A stretch of DNA of 64,000 nucleotides from the NCBI GenBank assembly GCA_947626495.1, contig CANQSJ010000007.1:1-64000 (forward strand). The letters are read 5' to 3'. Source of the stretch: an uncultured Oscillospiraceae bacterium. Lineage in GTDB: Bacteria > Bacillota > Clostridia > Oscillospirales > Oscillospiraceae. A program made the position numbers and the translations under genes. A model generated the notes under the pieces. The model searched no databases. It saw only the letters and a list, made by a program, of their open reading frames with translations, and had not been told where the DNA came from. Below, one piece after another: positions 33,118 through 40,655 of this stretch (position 1 is its first letter; each line of letters starts with the position of its first letter).

Positions 33118-33947
33118 CCGTCGATCTCCTCCTTCCGGCGCTTGCCCTCCTCCAGGAGGGCGCAGAGCACGTCAAAATCGCCGGCGGCGATGGCCTGCCG
33201 GTAGGCGGCCATGCTGGCGATGAAGGCGTCCAGCTCGGTGAGCATATTGTCCCGGTTGTCCAGGATCAGCTCGCTCCACATGGGGGCGTTCAGCCAGGCC
33301 ACCCGGGTCAGATCCTTATAGCTGCCGGCGGAGAAGCCCTTGTGCCGGGCGGCGGTGGGGCTCTTGATGTAGCCGTTGGACACCACGTGGGCCATCTGGG
33401 AGGTGAAGGCGATCATCTCGTCGTGCTCCTCCGCGGTGGTGACGCTGATGCGGCCGAAGCCGGCGGGCCTGAGAAGCTCCTTCACCCGCTGGAGGAAATC
33501 CGGGTCGTCGTACCGGGGGGGCACGATCACCATGGGCGCCCGGTCATAGAGGTTGGCCCGGGCGTATTTGTAACCGGAGAACTGGGTGCCCGCCATGGGG
33601 TGGCCGCCCACGAAGGTGAAGCCGTGCGCCTCGGCCAGGGGGAAGGCGAAGGCGCAGATCTGGCGCTTGACGCCGGAGCAGTCCATGACGATGCCGGTCT
33701 TGGAAAAATCATCGGCGTGCTCGCTCATATAATCCATGGCGGCCTGGGGATACAGGGAGATGAGCACCAGCTCGCAGTCCTTGAGATTCTCCCCGGTGAG
33801 GATGCCGTCGATGGACCCGTCCAGCAGGGCGAACTCCGCCGTGGAGGCGGTGCGGTTCCAGCCCAGCACGGTGACGGAGGGGTCCCGTTTGTATGCCTTG
33901 GCCAGGGACCCGCCGATGAGTCCCAGCCCCACGATGCCAACGGTCAT
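33114..33947 (-). CDS. tyrA: Prephenate dehydrogenase
   Basis: Oxidative decarboxylation of prephenate to 4-hydroxyphenylpyruvate, the tyrosine branch. The 277-residue protein has the NAD loop GIVGLGLIGGSLAKAYKR at residues 4-21, GGHPMAGTQFSGY (catalytic His), and FTSQMAHVVSNGY and GSYKDLTRVA from the helical dimerization domain. No ACT domain is present, so feedback control is not built into this chain. ATG at 33947 overlaps the aroF stop (ATGA). Confidence 0.95.
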   Translation of the reverse strand: MTVGIVGLGLIGGSLAKAYKRDPSVTVLGWNRTASTAEFALLDGSIDGILTGENLKDCELVLISLYPQAAMDYMSEHADDFSKTGIVMDCSGVKRQICAFAFPLAEAHGFTFVGGHPMAGTQFSGYKYARANLYDRAPMVIVPPRYDDPDFLQRVKELLRPAGFGRISVTTAEEHDEMIAFTSQMAHVVSNGYIKSPTAARHKGFSAGSYKDLTRVAWLNAPMWSELILDNRDNMLTELDAFIASMAAYRQAIAAGDFDVLCALLEEGKRRKEEIDG

Positions 33948-34948
33948 CCTCTCACGACCTCCAGGATCCGGTCCATCTGCCGCATCAGCGCCTCGAACTG
34001 TGCCGGCGTCAGGCTCTGGGCCCCGTCGCACAGGGCGTGCAGCGGGTCGTTGTGCACCTCCACCATGATGCCGTCCGCGCCGGCGGCGGCCGCCGCCAGA
34101 GCCATGGAGGGCACCAGACTGGAGTGGCCGGTGGCGTGGCTGGGGTCCACCACCACGGGCAGATGGCTCAGCTCGTGGAGCACCGGCACGGCGGAGAGGT
34201 CCAGGGTGTTGCGGGTGTAGGTCTCGTAGGTGCGGATGCCCCGCTCGCACAGGATCACGTTCTCGTTGCCGCCGGCCATGATGTACTCGGCGCTCATGAG
34301 GAGCTCCTTCAGGGTGTTGGCCAGGCCCCGCTTGAGCAGCACGGTCTTGTTGGTCCGGCCCAGACCCTTGAGCAGCTCGAAATTCTGCATGTTCCGGGCG
34401 CCCACCTGGATCACGTCCACATCCTGGAAGATGTCCAGATCCCGGATGTCCATGATCTCCGACACGATGGGCAGGCCCGTGGCCTTTTTCGCCTCGCTGA
34501 GAAGCTCCAGGCCTGTGGCGTGCAGGCCCTGGAAGTCGTAGGGGCTGGTGCGGGGCTTGAAGGCGCCGCCCCGGAGGAGCTTCGCGCCGCTGGCCTTCAC
34601 GGCCTCGGCGATGCCGATGATCTGGTCGTGGTTCTCCACGGAGCAGGGGCCGGCGATGACGGCAAAGTGGCCGCCGCCCACGGGCACGCCGCCCGCGTCG
34701 ATCACCGAGTCCTCCGGATGGAACTTCCGGTTGCATTTTTTAAAGGGCTCGCTGACCCGCTTCACGGACTGGACGATCTCCAGGCTCTCCAGAAGCTCCA
34801 TGTCGATGTGGGCGGTGTCGCCCACCAGGCCCAGGATGGTATACTCCGCGCCCTGGGAGATGTGGACCTGGACGCCCTGGGTCTCCAGCCAGTGGATGAG
34901 GTGGTCCCGCTGCTCGGCGGTGGCGCTGGGTTTCAAAACGGTGATCAT
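33944..34948 (-). CDS. aroF: 3-deoxy-7-phosphoheptulonate (DAHP) synthase, AroF/AroG-II (Thermotoga/Bacillus) type
   Basis: First step of the shikimate pathway, PEP plus erythrose 4-phosphate. The 334-residue protein has an N-terminal ~70-residue ferredoxin-like regulatory domain (MITVLKPSATAEQRDHLIHWLE...) then the TIM-barrel with AVIAGPCSVEN, RGGAFKPRTSPYDFQG, LLKRG and VDPSHATG. The N-terminal domain in this type gives allosteric control by Tyr or Phe. First gene of the operon; AAAGGAGAG lies directly behind the attenuator T-run, 9 nt before the ATG. Confidence 0.95.
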   Translation of the reverse strand: MITVLKPSATAEQRDHLIHWLETQGVQVHISQGAEYTILGLVGDTAHIDMELLESLEIVQSVKRVSEPFKKCNRKFHPEDSVIDAGGVPVGGGHFAVIAGPCSVENHDQIIGIAEAVKASGAKLLRGGAFKPRTSPYDFQGLHATGLELLSEAKKATGLPIVSEIMDIRDLDIFQDVDVIQVGARNMQNFELLKGLGRTNKTVLLKRGLANTLKELLMSAEYIMAGGNENVILCERGIRTYETYTRNTLDLSAVPVLHELSHLPVVVDPSHATGHSSLVPSMALAAAAAGADGIMVEVHNDPLHALCDGAQSLTPAQFEALMRQMDRILEVVRG

Positions 34949-34965
34949 GGCTCAAAACTCTCCTT

Positions 34966-35002
34966 TGCAAAAAAAGCTGTGCGGCAATGTGCCGCACAGC
35001 TT
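34966..35002 (-). terminator. Attenuator terminator ahead of aroF
   Basis: Perfect 13-bp stem (34974-34986 with 34990-35002, core AGCTGTGCGGCA), 3-nt loop and seven T on the minus strand, lying between the leader peptide and aroF. Together with the leader peptide it forms a classical transcription attenuator for the whole aromatic operon. Confidence 0.9.
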
Positions 35003-35046
35003 CGTGGTCTGGTTCTTACAACGCTTTTTCGCAGCACAGATCGCTA

Positions 35047-35100
35047 TTACTTCGTAAAAAAGTAATAGGAATAGTAGCCGGCGAAAAAGTAACGGTTCAT
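35047..35100 (-). CDS. Aromatic operon leader peptide, 17 residues (Tyr/Phe-rich)
   Basis: The short frame from ATG 35100 to TAA 35047 encodes MNRYFFAGYYSYYFFTK: five Tyr and four Phe in 17 residues. AAGGAGC sits 8-9 nt before the ATG. The consensus promoter is 30 bases upstream and a strong terminator follows 45 bases downstream. The Tyr/Phe codon region itself contains CTATTACTT, which pairs with AAGTAATAG over the stop codon, giving a hairpin that a stalled ribosome would melt. The inferred role is ribosome-mediated sensing of charged tRNA-Tyr and tRNA-Phe. It is not a metabolic protein. Confidence 0.88.
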   Translation of the reverse strand: MNRYFFAGYYSYYFFTK

Positions 35101-35129
35101 TCGGATACGCTCCTTGGTAAGATGGTGGC

Positions 35130-35158
35130 ATTATATAACCAAATCAAACGCTTGTCAA
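35130..35158 (-). promoter_or_regulatory. Consensus promoter of the aromatic operon
   Basis: Minus-strand TTGACA (35153-35158), 17-bp spacer, TATAAT (35130-35135): both hexamers perfect. It drives the leader peptide and aroF-tyrA-aroB-aroA-aroC-mutase-aroEK-aroQ. Confidence 0.92.
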
Positions 35159-35257
35159 TGTCCCGGGCCGCAAAAAACGGGAAAAAAGAGGCCGGCGCGG
35201 AGGTTTTCCGCGCCGGTCTCCCGCAAAAGGAAGGAGGACAAAGCAGGGTAAAGCGTT

Positions 35258-36382
35258 TCAGGCGGACAGAGGGGTGTCCGCGCCGTCCCCGGAGGCTGCG
35301 GGCAGCCGCACCGGCGCGGGGGCGGGGGCGGGTTCCCGGCGGCGGCGCAGGGTGGTGTACCGGTCCCGGGCGGCCATGAACATCCGCTCCGCCAGCCGGT
35401 ACAGCCGGTAGACCAGGGGCCGGTAGGCAAAGCATACCTCCCCGATGAAGGCGGTGAGGGTGCCGCCGAAGCGGCTTTTGAACAGGTACAGCCCGTTGCT
35501 GGCGTCGGTGCTCTCCAGCGCGCCCCGCATGTCGTATATGGCGTCGCCCCGGGCCGCGGCGGCGCGGATGATCTCCCACTGGAGCAGATAGTTGGGCATC
35601 AGATCCCGGTGCTGGCCGCTGCTGGCGCCGAACACATACCAGGTCTTGTTGCCGTAGTGCACCGGGATGGCCCCGGCGATGGGCGTGCCGCCGGACCAGG
35701 CCAGCAGCAGCGAGATATGCTCCGGCCCCAGCTCGTCCCACATCCGCTGCAGATACGCCAGCGGCCGCACGAGAAAGCCGCACCGGCGCCCGGTCTCCGT
35801 CAGAAGATCGTGGAAGAGCGCCAGATCCTCCCGGCTGCCCCGGCGGATCTCCACGCCCCGGCGCTGGGCCAGATGGATGTTGTAGCGCACCTTCCGGTTG
35901 AAGCCGGCCATCAGCTCCTCCTCGCTCTTTCCGCCGATGTCCAGGCGGAACACCTGCCGGGGCTGGATCGTGCTCCCCGCCGGGCCGCCGGTGCGGACCC
36001 GGGCGCCCAGCCCCTCCATGATGGCGCGGAAATCCCCGTCGTCCTCGGGTACGTCCGGCTCCATCCGCAGGGCCATGGCGTTGTACCGCATGGCCAGCAG
36101 CTCCGCGCCCTCGGCGATCTGGCGCAGAGAATCGGCGTCGTCCGTGGCGCACACCGGGCCCCGGGGGCTGTACATCAGGCTGCCAAAGAAGGGGATCTTC
36201 CGGATCAGCACGCTCAGCCCGCCGGTGATGTTCCCCTCGGCGTCCTCGGCCAGGATGATCTCGTTTTTCCATCCGGACTTCACCCGGGCCCACTCCGGGG
36301 ACTGCTGGAAGTTGCACCGCTCGTGGCGGGTCAGAAACGCCGTATAGAGGCGTATGTCTTTTTCATCTTTTGCGTATCGCAT
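35258..36382 (-). CDS. FemX/FemAB-type peptidoglycan bridge aminoacyltransferase
   Basis: Probable non-ribosomal aminoacyl transfer from tRNA to the lipid II stem peptide at the cytoplasmic membrane face. The 374-residue protein shows the two-GNAT Fem layout: NFQQSPEWARVK near the start, SPRGPVC, a middle segment FNRKVRYNIHLAQRRGVEI, and YVFGASSGQHRDLMPNYLLQWEIIR with DMRG in the second domain. The C-terminal 30 residues are Pro/Ala/Arg-rich (RRRREPAPAPAPVRL). No operon partner is evident. The amino acid added is unknown. Confidence 0.88.
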   Translation of the reverse strand: MRYAKDEKDIRLYTAFLTRHERCNFQQSPEWARVKSGWKNEIILAEDAEGNITGGLSVLIRKIPFFGSLMYSPRGPVCATDDADSLRQIAEGAELLAMRYNAMALRMEPDVPEDDGDFRAIMEGLGARVRTGGPAGSTIQPRQVFRLDIGGKSEEELMAGFNRKVRYNIHLAQRRGVEIRRGSREDLALFHDLLTETGRRCGFLVRPLAYLQRMWDELGPEHISLLLAWSGGTPIAGAIPVHYGNKTWYVFGASSGQHRDLMPNYLLQWEIIRAAAARGDAIYDMRGALESTDASNGLYLFKSRFGGTLTAFIGEVCFAYRPLVYRLYRLAERMFMAARDRYTTLRRRREPAPAPAPVRLPAASGDGADTPLSA

Positions 36383-36571
36383 ATCCCGTCCTCCTTGCTC
36401 CGTTGGACTGCGGCCCTCTCCGGGGCTGAGGCCACTATAGACGGGCGCTGCTTCAAAACGGCATAGATTCCTTTAAGATTTGTTTAATTTGCTTCTCTTT
36501 TGTAACCCCCGCCTTGCGTGACGCGTCTGTCCTATACGTCCGCCGGGGCGGCGATTTTTTTCAAGGGACGC

Positions 36572-36601
36572 AAAAAGCCCCGCTTCCGGCGGAAGCGGGG
36601 C
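36572..36601 (-). terminator. Terminator of the TSUP gene
   Basis: Perfect 11-bp stem GCCCCGCTTCC (36577-36587) with GGAAGCGGGGC (36591-36601), followed by five T on the minus strand, 20 bases after the gene stop. A second small hairpin with T7 on the plus strand (36540-36561) lies next to it without an upstream rightward gene. Confidence 0.9.
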
Positions 36602-36620
36602 GAGGGGAGACGGCGTGTTT

Positions 36621-37382
36621 TCAGAGGAAGGTGTCGTATAGGATCTTGACGAAGAAGACGGCCAGCACGGTGACGATGAGGGGTCTGACGATCTTCGCGC
36701 CCCGGGCGGTGAAGGAGCGGGCGCCCAGGTAATTGCCCGCGATGCCGAAAAGACCGGCGGTGAGGCCCAGGGGCAGCAGCACCTGGCCGTTTAGGAGATA
36801 GGTGATGAGCGCGGCGACGTTGGTGGCGAGGTTGATGGCCTTGGTGGTGCCGGCGGCGTCATTGAGGCTCATGTGCCCCAGACCGGTGAGCAGCAGCAGC
36901 AAAAACGTGCCGGTGCCGGGGCCGTAAAAGCCGTCGTACACGCCGATCAGCAGCGCCAGCGTACAGGCGACGGCCAGCGTCCTGCCGGGGGAGAGGGGTT
37001 CCTTGCCGCCGGCGTCCAGACTCTTGCTCCGGAACACATATACCGCCGTCAGCGGCAGCACGACGAGCAGAAAGATGCGGAACACGTAGTCGTCCACCCG
37101 CAGGGCCAGATTGGCGCCGGCGGTGGAGCCGGCCAGGGCGAACACCGCGCAGGGCAGGCACAGCTTGAGCCGGATATAGCCCTGCCGCCAGAACTTGGCC
37201 GTGGTCAGGGCGGTGCCCATGGCGGCGCTGGTCTTGTTGGTGGCGATGCTTATATGCACCGGCAGACCGGCGATCAGGTACGCCGGCAGACTGATCAGTC
37301 CGCCGCCGCCGGCGATGGCGTCTACGTACCCGCCCAGAAAGACGAGCGGGCAGACGATGAGATATTGCGTCCAGCTTGCCAT
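36621..37382 (-). CDS. TSUP-family (TauE/SafE) transporter
   Basis: The 253-residue membrane protein has about eight hydrophobic segments. The two family motifs are visible as GGYVDAIAGGGGLISLPAYL (residues ~18-37) and the second-half counterpart GVYDGFYGPGTGTFLLLLL (~residues 146-164). Members export sulfite, sulfoacetate or other small organosulfur anions, and the direction and substrate here are unknown. It is a single-gene leftward unit, divergent from the carbonic anhydrase gene. Confidence 0.9.
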   Translation of the reverse strand: MASWTQYLIVCPLVFLGGYVDAIAGGGGLISLPAYLIAGLPVHISIATNKTSAAMGTALTTAKFWRQGYIRLKLCLPCAVFALAGSTAGANLALRVDDYVFRIFLLVVLPLTAVYVFRSKSLDAGGKEPLSPGRTLAVACTLALLIGVYDGFYGPGTGTFLLLLLTGLGHMSLNDAAGTTKAINLATNVAALITYLLNGQVLLPLGLTAGLFGIAGNYLGARSFTARGAKIVRPLIVTVLAVFFVKILYDTFL

Positions 37383-37400
37383 GGAAGCCCCTTGCCGCGG

Positions 37401-37429
37401 TTGACAGGAACCGTCATTTTCATTATAAT
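37401..37429 (+). promoter_or_regulatory. Consensus promoter of the carbonic anhydrase-rfbA unit
   Basis: TTGACA (37401-37406), 17-bp spacer, TATAAT (37424-37429). Both hexamers are perfect; it lies 50 bases before the ATG at 37479. Confidence 0.9.
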
Positions 37430-37478
37430 TTCCTTAAGAATATACCCGCTCCGTGGGGAAATTGCAAGGAGAAAGAAT

Positions 37479-37988
37479 ATGATCGTCACCTATAAGGGAA
37501 AGACCCCTGTGGTGGACCCCACCGCCTTCGTGGCGCCCAACGCCACCCTCATCGGGGATGTGACCGTGGGACCGGACGCGTCGGTCTGGTTCGGGGCGGT
37601 GCTCCGGGGGGACAACGGCCCCATCCGGGTGGGCCGGGGCAGCAACATCCAGGACAACGCCACCCTCCACAGCGAGCCGGGCCGCTGCCTGGACATCGGC
37701 GAGTACGTGACCGTGGGCCATAACGCGGTGGTCCACTGCGGCCGGGTGGGCGACGGCGCCCTCGTCGGCATGGGCGCGGTGCTGCTGGACGAGGCCCAGG
37801 TGGGCCGGTATGCCGTCGTGGGGGCCGGGGCGCTGGTGACCCAGCGGTTCGAGGCGCCCGACTTCTCCCTGGTGGTGGGCGTGCCCGGAAAGGTGATCCG
37901 CACCGACCGGCTGGACCAGAAGCAGACCAATCTGGCCAACGCCGAGGGCTATGTGGCCCGCAAAAACGCCTATATGGCGGAGGAGTGA
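37479..37988 (+). CDS. Gamma-type carbonic anhydrase family protein
   Basis: Left-handed beta-helix protein of 169 residues built of hexapeptide repeats ([28 protein letters not shown]...). The zinc-type His residues stand in [22 protein letters not shown] as in gamma-carbonic anhydrases and the related CaiE/PaaY proteins. Gln in NIQD is present. ATG 37479 follows AAGGAGAAAGAAT. Probable role is CO2 hydration or acyl/metal-related chemistry; family members often lack tested activity. It is translated just before rfbA. Confidence 0.9.
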   Translation: MIVTYKGKTPVVDPTAFVAPNATLIGDVTVGPDASVWFGAVLRGDNGPIRVGRGSNIQDNATLHSEPGRCLDIGEYVTVGHNAVVHCGRVGDGALVGMGAVLLDEAQVGRYAVVGAGALVTQRFEAPDFSLVVGVPGKVIRTDRLDQKQTNLANAEGYVARKNAYMAEE

Positions 37989-37992
37989 GCGC

Positions 37993-38862
37993 ATGAAAGG
38001 CATCATCCTGGCCGGGGGCATGGGCACCCGGCTGTATCCCATGACCAAGGTCACCAGCAAGCAGCTGCTGCCCATCTACGACAAGCCCATGGTGTACTAT
38101 CCCATGAGCGTGCTGATGCTGGCGGGCATCCGGGAGGTGCTGCTGATCTCCACGCCGGTGGATCTGCCCCGGTACCAGGAGCTGCTGGGGGACGGGTCCC
38201 GCCTGGGGATGGAGATCCGCTATGTGGCCCAGGAGCGGCCCCGGGGGCTGGCGGAGGCCTTCATCCTGGGGGAGGAGTTCATCGGCTCCGACACGGTCTG
38301 CCTCATCCTGGGGGACAACGTGTTCTACGGCCAGGCGCTCAGCAGCTATCTGGCCCGGGGCGCGGCCCTCACCGAGGGGGCCATGGTGTTCGGCTATCCG
38401 GTGAAGGACCCCAGCCAGTTCGGCGTGGTGGAGTTCGATCGGGACGGGAAGGTGGTCTCTCTGGAGGAGAAGCCTGCCCGGCCCCGGAGCCGCTACGCCG
38501 TGCCGGGACTGTATTTCTACGACAGCGCCGTGGTGGACATCGCCAAGGGCGTGCGGCCCTCCGACCGGGGGGAGGTGGAGATCACCTCCGTGAACAACGC
38601 CTACCTGGCCATGGGGAAGCTGAAGGTGATCCAGGTGGGCCGGGGCATGGCCTGGCTGGACACCGGCTCGCCGGAGGGGCTGCTCAGCGCCGCCCAGTTC
38701 GTCCAGACGGTCCAGGAGCGCCAGGGGTTTTACATCGCCTGCCTGGAGGAGATCGCCTGGCGGCAGGGGTGGATCGACACCCGCCGGCTGCTGGAGCTGG
38801 GCCACGAGCTGCGCATGACCGACTACGGCCAGTACCTGATCAGCCTGCCCAGCGAGCTGTAA
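37993..38862 (+). CDS. rfbA: Glucose-1-phosphate thymidylyltransferase
   Basis: Makes dTDP-glucose from glucose 1-phosphate and dTTP, first step towards dTDP-rhamnose. The 289-residue enzyme has the nucleotide loop [25 protein letters not shown] and KPMVYYP at the N-terminus, LGDNVFYG (catalytic Asp/metal) and [11 protein letters not shown], and ends DYGQYLISL. The ATG at 37993 comes 4 bases after the preceding stop. The partner genes rfbB, rfbC and rfbD are not in this window, so it is isolated from the rest of the pathway. Confidence 0.95.
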   Translation: MKGIILAGGMGTRLYPMTKVTSKQLLPIYDKPMVYYPMSVLMLAGIREVLLISTPVDLPRYQELLGDGSRLGMEIRYVAQERPRGLAEAFILGEEFIGSDTVCLILGDNVFYGQALSSYLARGAALTEGAMVFGYPVKDPSQFGVVEFDRDGKVVSLEEKPARPRSRYAVPGLYFYDSAVVDIAKGVRPSDRGEVEITSVNNAYLAMGKLKVIQVGRGMAWLDTGSPEGLLSAAQFVQTVQERQGFYIACLEEIAWRQGWIDTRRLLELGHELRMTDYGQYLISLPSEL

Positions 38863-38993
38863 AAGCACCGTCGCCGGGCGATCTGCCCGCGCTTGAGGGT
38901 CCGATTGTCGGCTTTCGGGAGGAAGCTCTCGATCCGCCGGAGACATATCATGTCCTCGGCGAAGAATGGACGTGCAGAGAGATGGTTATCATG

Positions 38994-39023
38994 AACGCCC
39001 CGCGCTGAGCGGGGCGTTTTTTT
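38994..39023 (+). terminator. Intrinsic terminator after rfbA
   Basis: Perfect 10-bp stem AACGCCCCGC (38994-39003) with GCGGGGCGTT (39009-39018), 5-nt loop and T7. Between rfbA and this terminator (38863-38993) I see only a short open stretch, no clear gene. Confidence 0.93.
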
Positions 39024-39032
39024 CTGCGGTTT

Positions 39033-40391
39033 TCATTGCCGGTGGCCGGCGTGGGCATGCTGCCGGACCGGGCGGCGGTTGACGGCGCCGGTCAGACGCC
39101 TGCGGGGCCGGTCGGATGTGCCGGCGGCGGCCAGCTTCCGGGCCCGGCGCTGGGTGACCTCCTCGCTCTTGGGCTGGATGTCCCCGGCGGCCTGCAGGGC
39201 CGCTTTCGTCAGCATGGGGCCGACGAGCTCGTAGATGAGCACGGCGAACAGGGTGATGTTGCGGATGAGGGCGCCATCATCCCCCAGCTGCATGGCGGTG
39301 GTGCACATGCCCAATGCCACGCCCGCCTGGGGCAGCAGCGTCACGCCCAGATATTTCTGAATCTCCGGGGAGCAGTGGGTGAGCCGGGCGGAGAACCGGG
39401 CGCCCAGATACTTGCCCGCGGACCGGGCGAGGATGTATACCAGCCCCACCAGGATGATGGCCCCGGAGGCGAACACCCCCAGGTCCAGCTCCGCGCCGCA
39501 CAGCACGAAAAACAGCGCCAGCACCGGCGAGGACCACTTGTCCGCCAGGTTCATCAGATCGTGGCTCAGGGGGCAGAGGTTGCAGAACACCGCCCCCAGC
39601 ATCATGCACACCAGCAGAGAGGAGAAGCCCACCGTCACGGGCCCCACGTGAAACTCCGCCATGGACAGCGCCACCGTCAGGAACACGAAGGCGATGGTCA
39701 TGTTCAGCCGGTTGGTGTTGGAGTTGAAAAGCCGCTCCAGCTCGGTGAGCAGCCAGCCCATGGCCGCGCCCAGCACCAGGGAGGCGGCGATCTCCACCAG
39801 GGGGTCCACCAGGATGGACACCAGGTCCGTGCTGCCCAGAGCCAGGGTCTTGGCCAGGCCGAAGGACACCGCGAACACCACCAGGCCCACCGCGTCGTCC
39901 AGGGCCACCACCGGCAGCAGCAGGCTGGTCAGCGGGCCCTTGGCCTTATACTGGCGCACCACCATCAGCGTGGCCGCCGGGGCGGTGGCCGTGGCGATGG
40001 CACCCAGCGTGAGCACCTGGGCGGCGGAGAGGATGTCCGGCCGGAGCAGGTGGAATACATACAGCGACACGTCCACGAACAGGGTGGCGGTCAGCGCCTG
40101 GAGCACGCCCACCACAAAGGTCTGCCGGCCGATGGCCTTCAGGTCCTTCATGCGGAACTCGCTTCCGATGGAGAAGGCGATGAAGCCCAGGGCGATCTCC
40201 GAGGCCAGGTCCAGGCTCTCCGCCACGCCGGTGGAGGTGTAGCCGAAACCCAGCGCGCCGAGACCGAAGGGGCCGATCAGCACGCCGGAGACCAAATAGG
40301 CGGTCACGGTGGGCAGATTCGCCAGCCGGGACAGACGGGTCATGAGCAGCCCGGCCAGGATGGCGAGGGATACGAGAAGAAGGGTCTCCAT
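39033..40391 (-). CDS. Cation:proton antiporter (CPA2/Kef-type)
   Basis: The 452-residue membrane protein has 12-13 hydrophobic segments, without a C-terminal TrkA-N or TrkA-C domain; the ~40-residue tail is Arg-rich (RRARKLAAAGTSDRPRRR). Transport-site residues are in VVALDDAVGLVVF (Asp-Asp) near residue 165, as in CPA2 exchangers. The ATG at 40391 (METLLLVSLAILAG) is chosen over a TTG 51 bases upstream that lacks a ribosome site. It probably exchanges Na+ or K+ for protons. Confidence 0.9.
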   Translation of the reverse strand: METLLLVSLAILAGLLMTRLSRLANLPTVTAYLVSGVLIGPFGLGALGFGYTSTGVAESLDLASEIALGFIAFSIGSEFRMKDLKAIGRQTFVVGVLQALTATLFVDVSLYVFHLLRPDILSAAQVLTLGAIATATAPAATLMVVRQYKAKGPLTSLLLPVVALDDAVGLVVFAVSFGLAKTLALGSTDLVSILVDPLVEIAASLVLGAAMGWLLTELERLFNSNTNRLNMTIAFVFLTVALSMAEFHVGPVTVGFSSLLVCMMLGAVFCNLCPLSHDLMNLADKWSSPVLALFFVLCGAELDLGVFASGAIILVGLVYILARSAGKYLGARFSARLTHCSPEIQKYLGVTLLPQAGVALGMCTTAMQLGDDGALIRNITLFAVLIYELVGPMLTKAALQAAGDIQPKSEEVTQRRARKLAAAGTSDRPRRRLTGAVNRRPVRQHAHAGHRQ

Positions 40392-40584
40392 TTTCGATAT
40401 TACCTGATTTCGCTGAAGAATTGTCGCCCGCCCTTTGGGCAAGGCATTAGTTTAGCACCGCCGGAAATGAAAAACAAGGGCAATCCTTCACAATTTTACG
40501 CGCATATACCATATCTTGTGCGCAAAAATGCCGAAGAAGGGGCGCGCCACCCATGTTCTGGCGGCGCGCCGGCAGAAAAACCGC

Positions 40585-40613
40585 TTGCGTGCGGACGGCT
40601 CGCACAGTATAAT
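40585..40613 (+). promoter_or_regulatory. Promoter of the surface protein gene
   Basis: TTGCGT (40585-40590), 17-bp spacer, TATAAT (40608-40613). The 40392-40680 gap has this promoter and GC-rich inverted repeats (GGCGCGCC twice near 40541 and 40564), but no gene. Confidence 0.7.
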
Positions 40614-40655
40614 GAACCCGCGGGATATAAGCAGCGCGGTTTCGCGCCGCGAAGG

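Noticed and set aside
40541-40575. GGCGCGCC inverted repeat as a regulatory element
   Set aside because: The octamer is self-complementary by itself and recurs in GC-rich sequence by chance; no promoter element is positioned on it.
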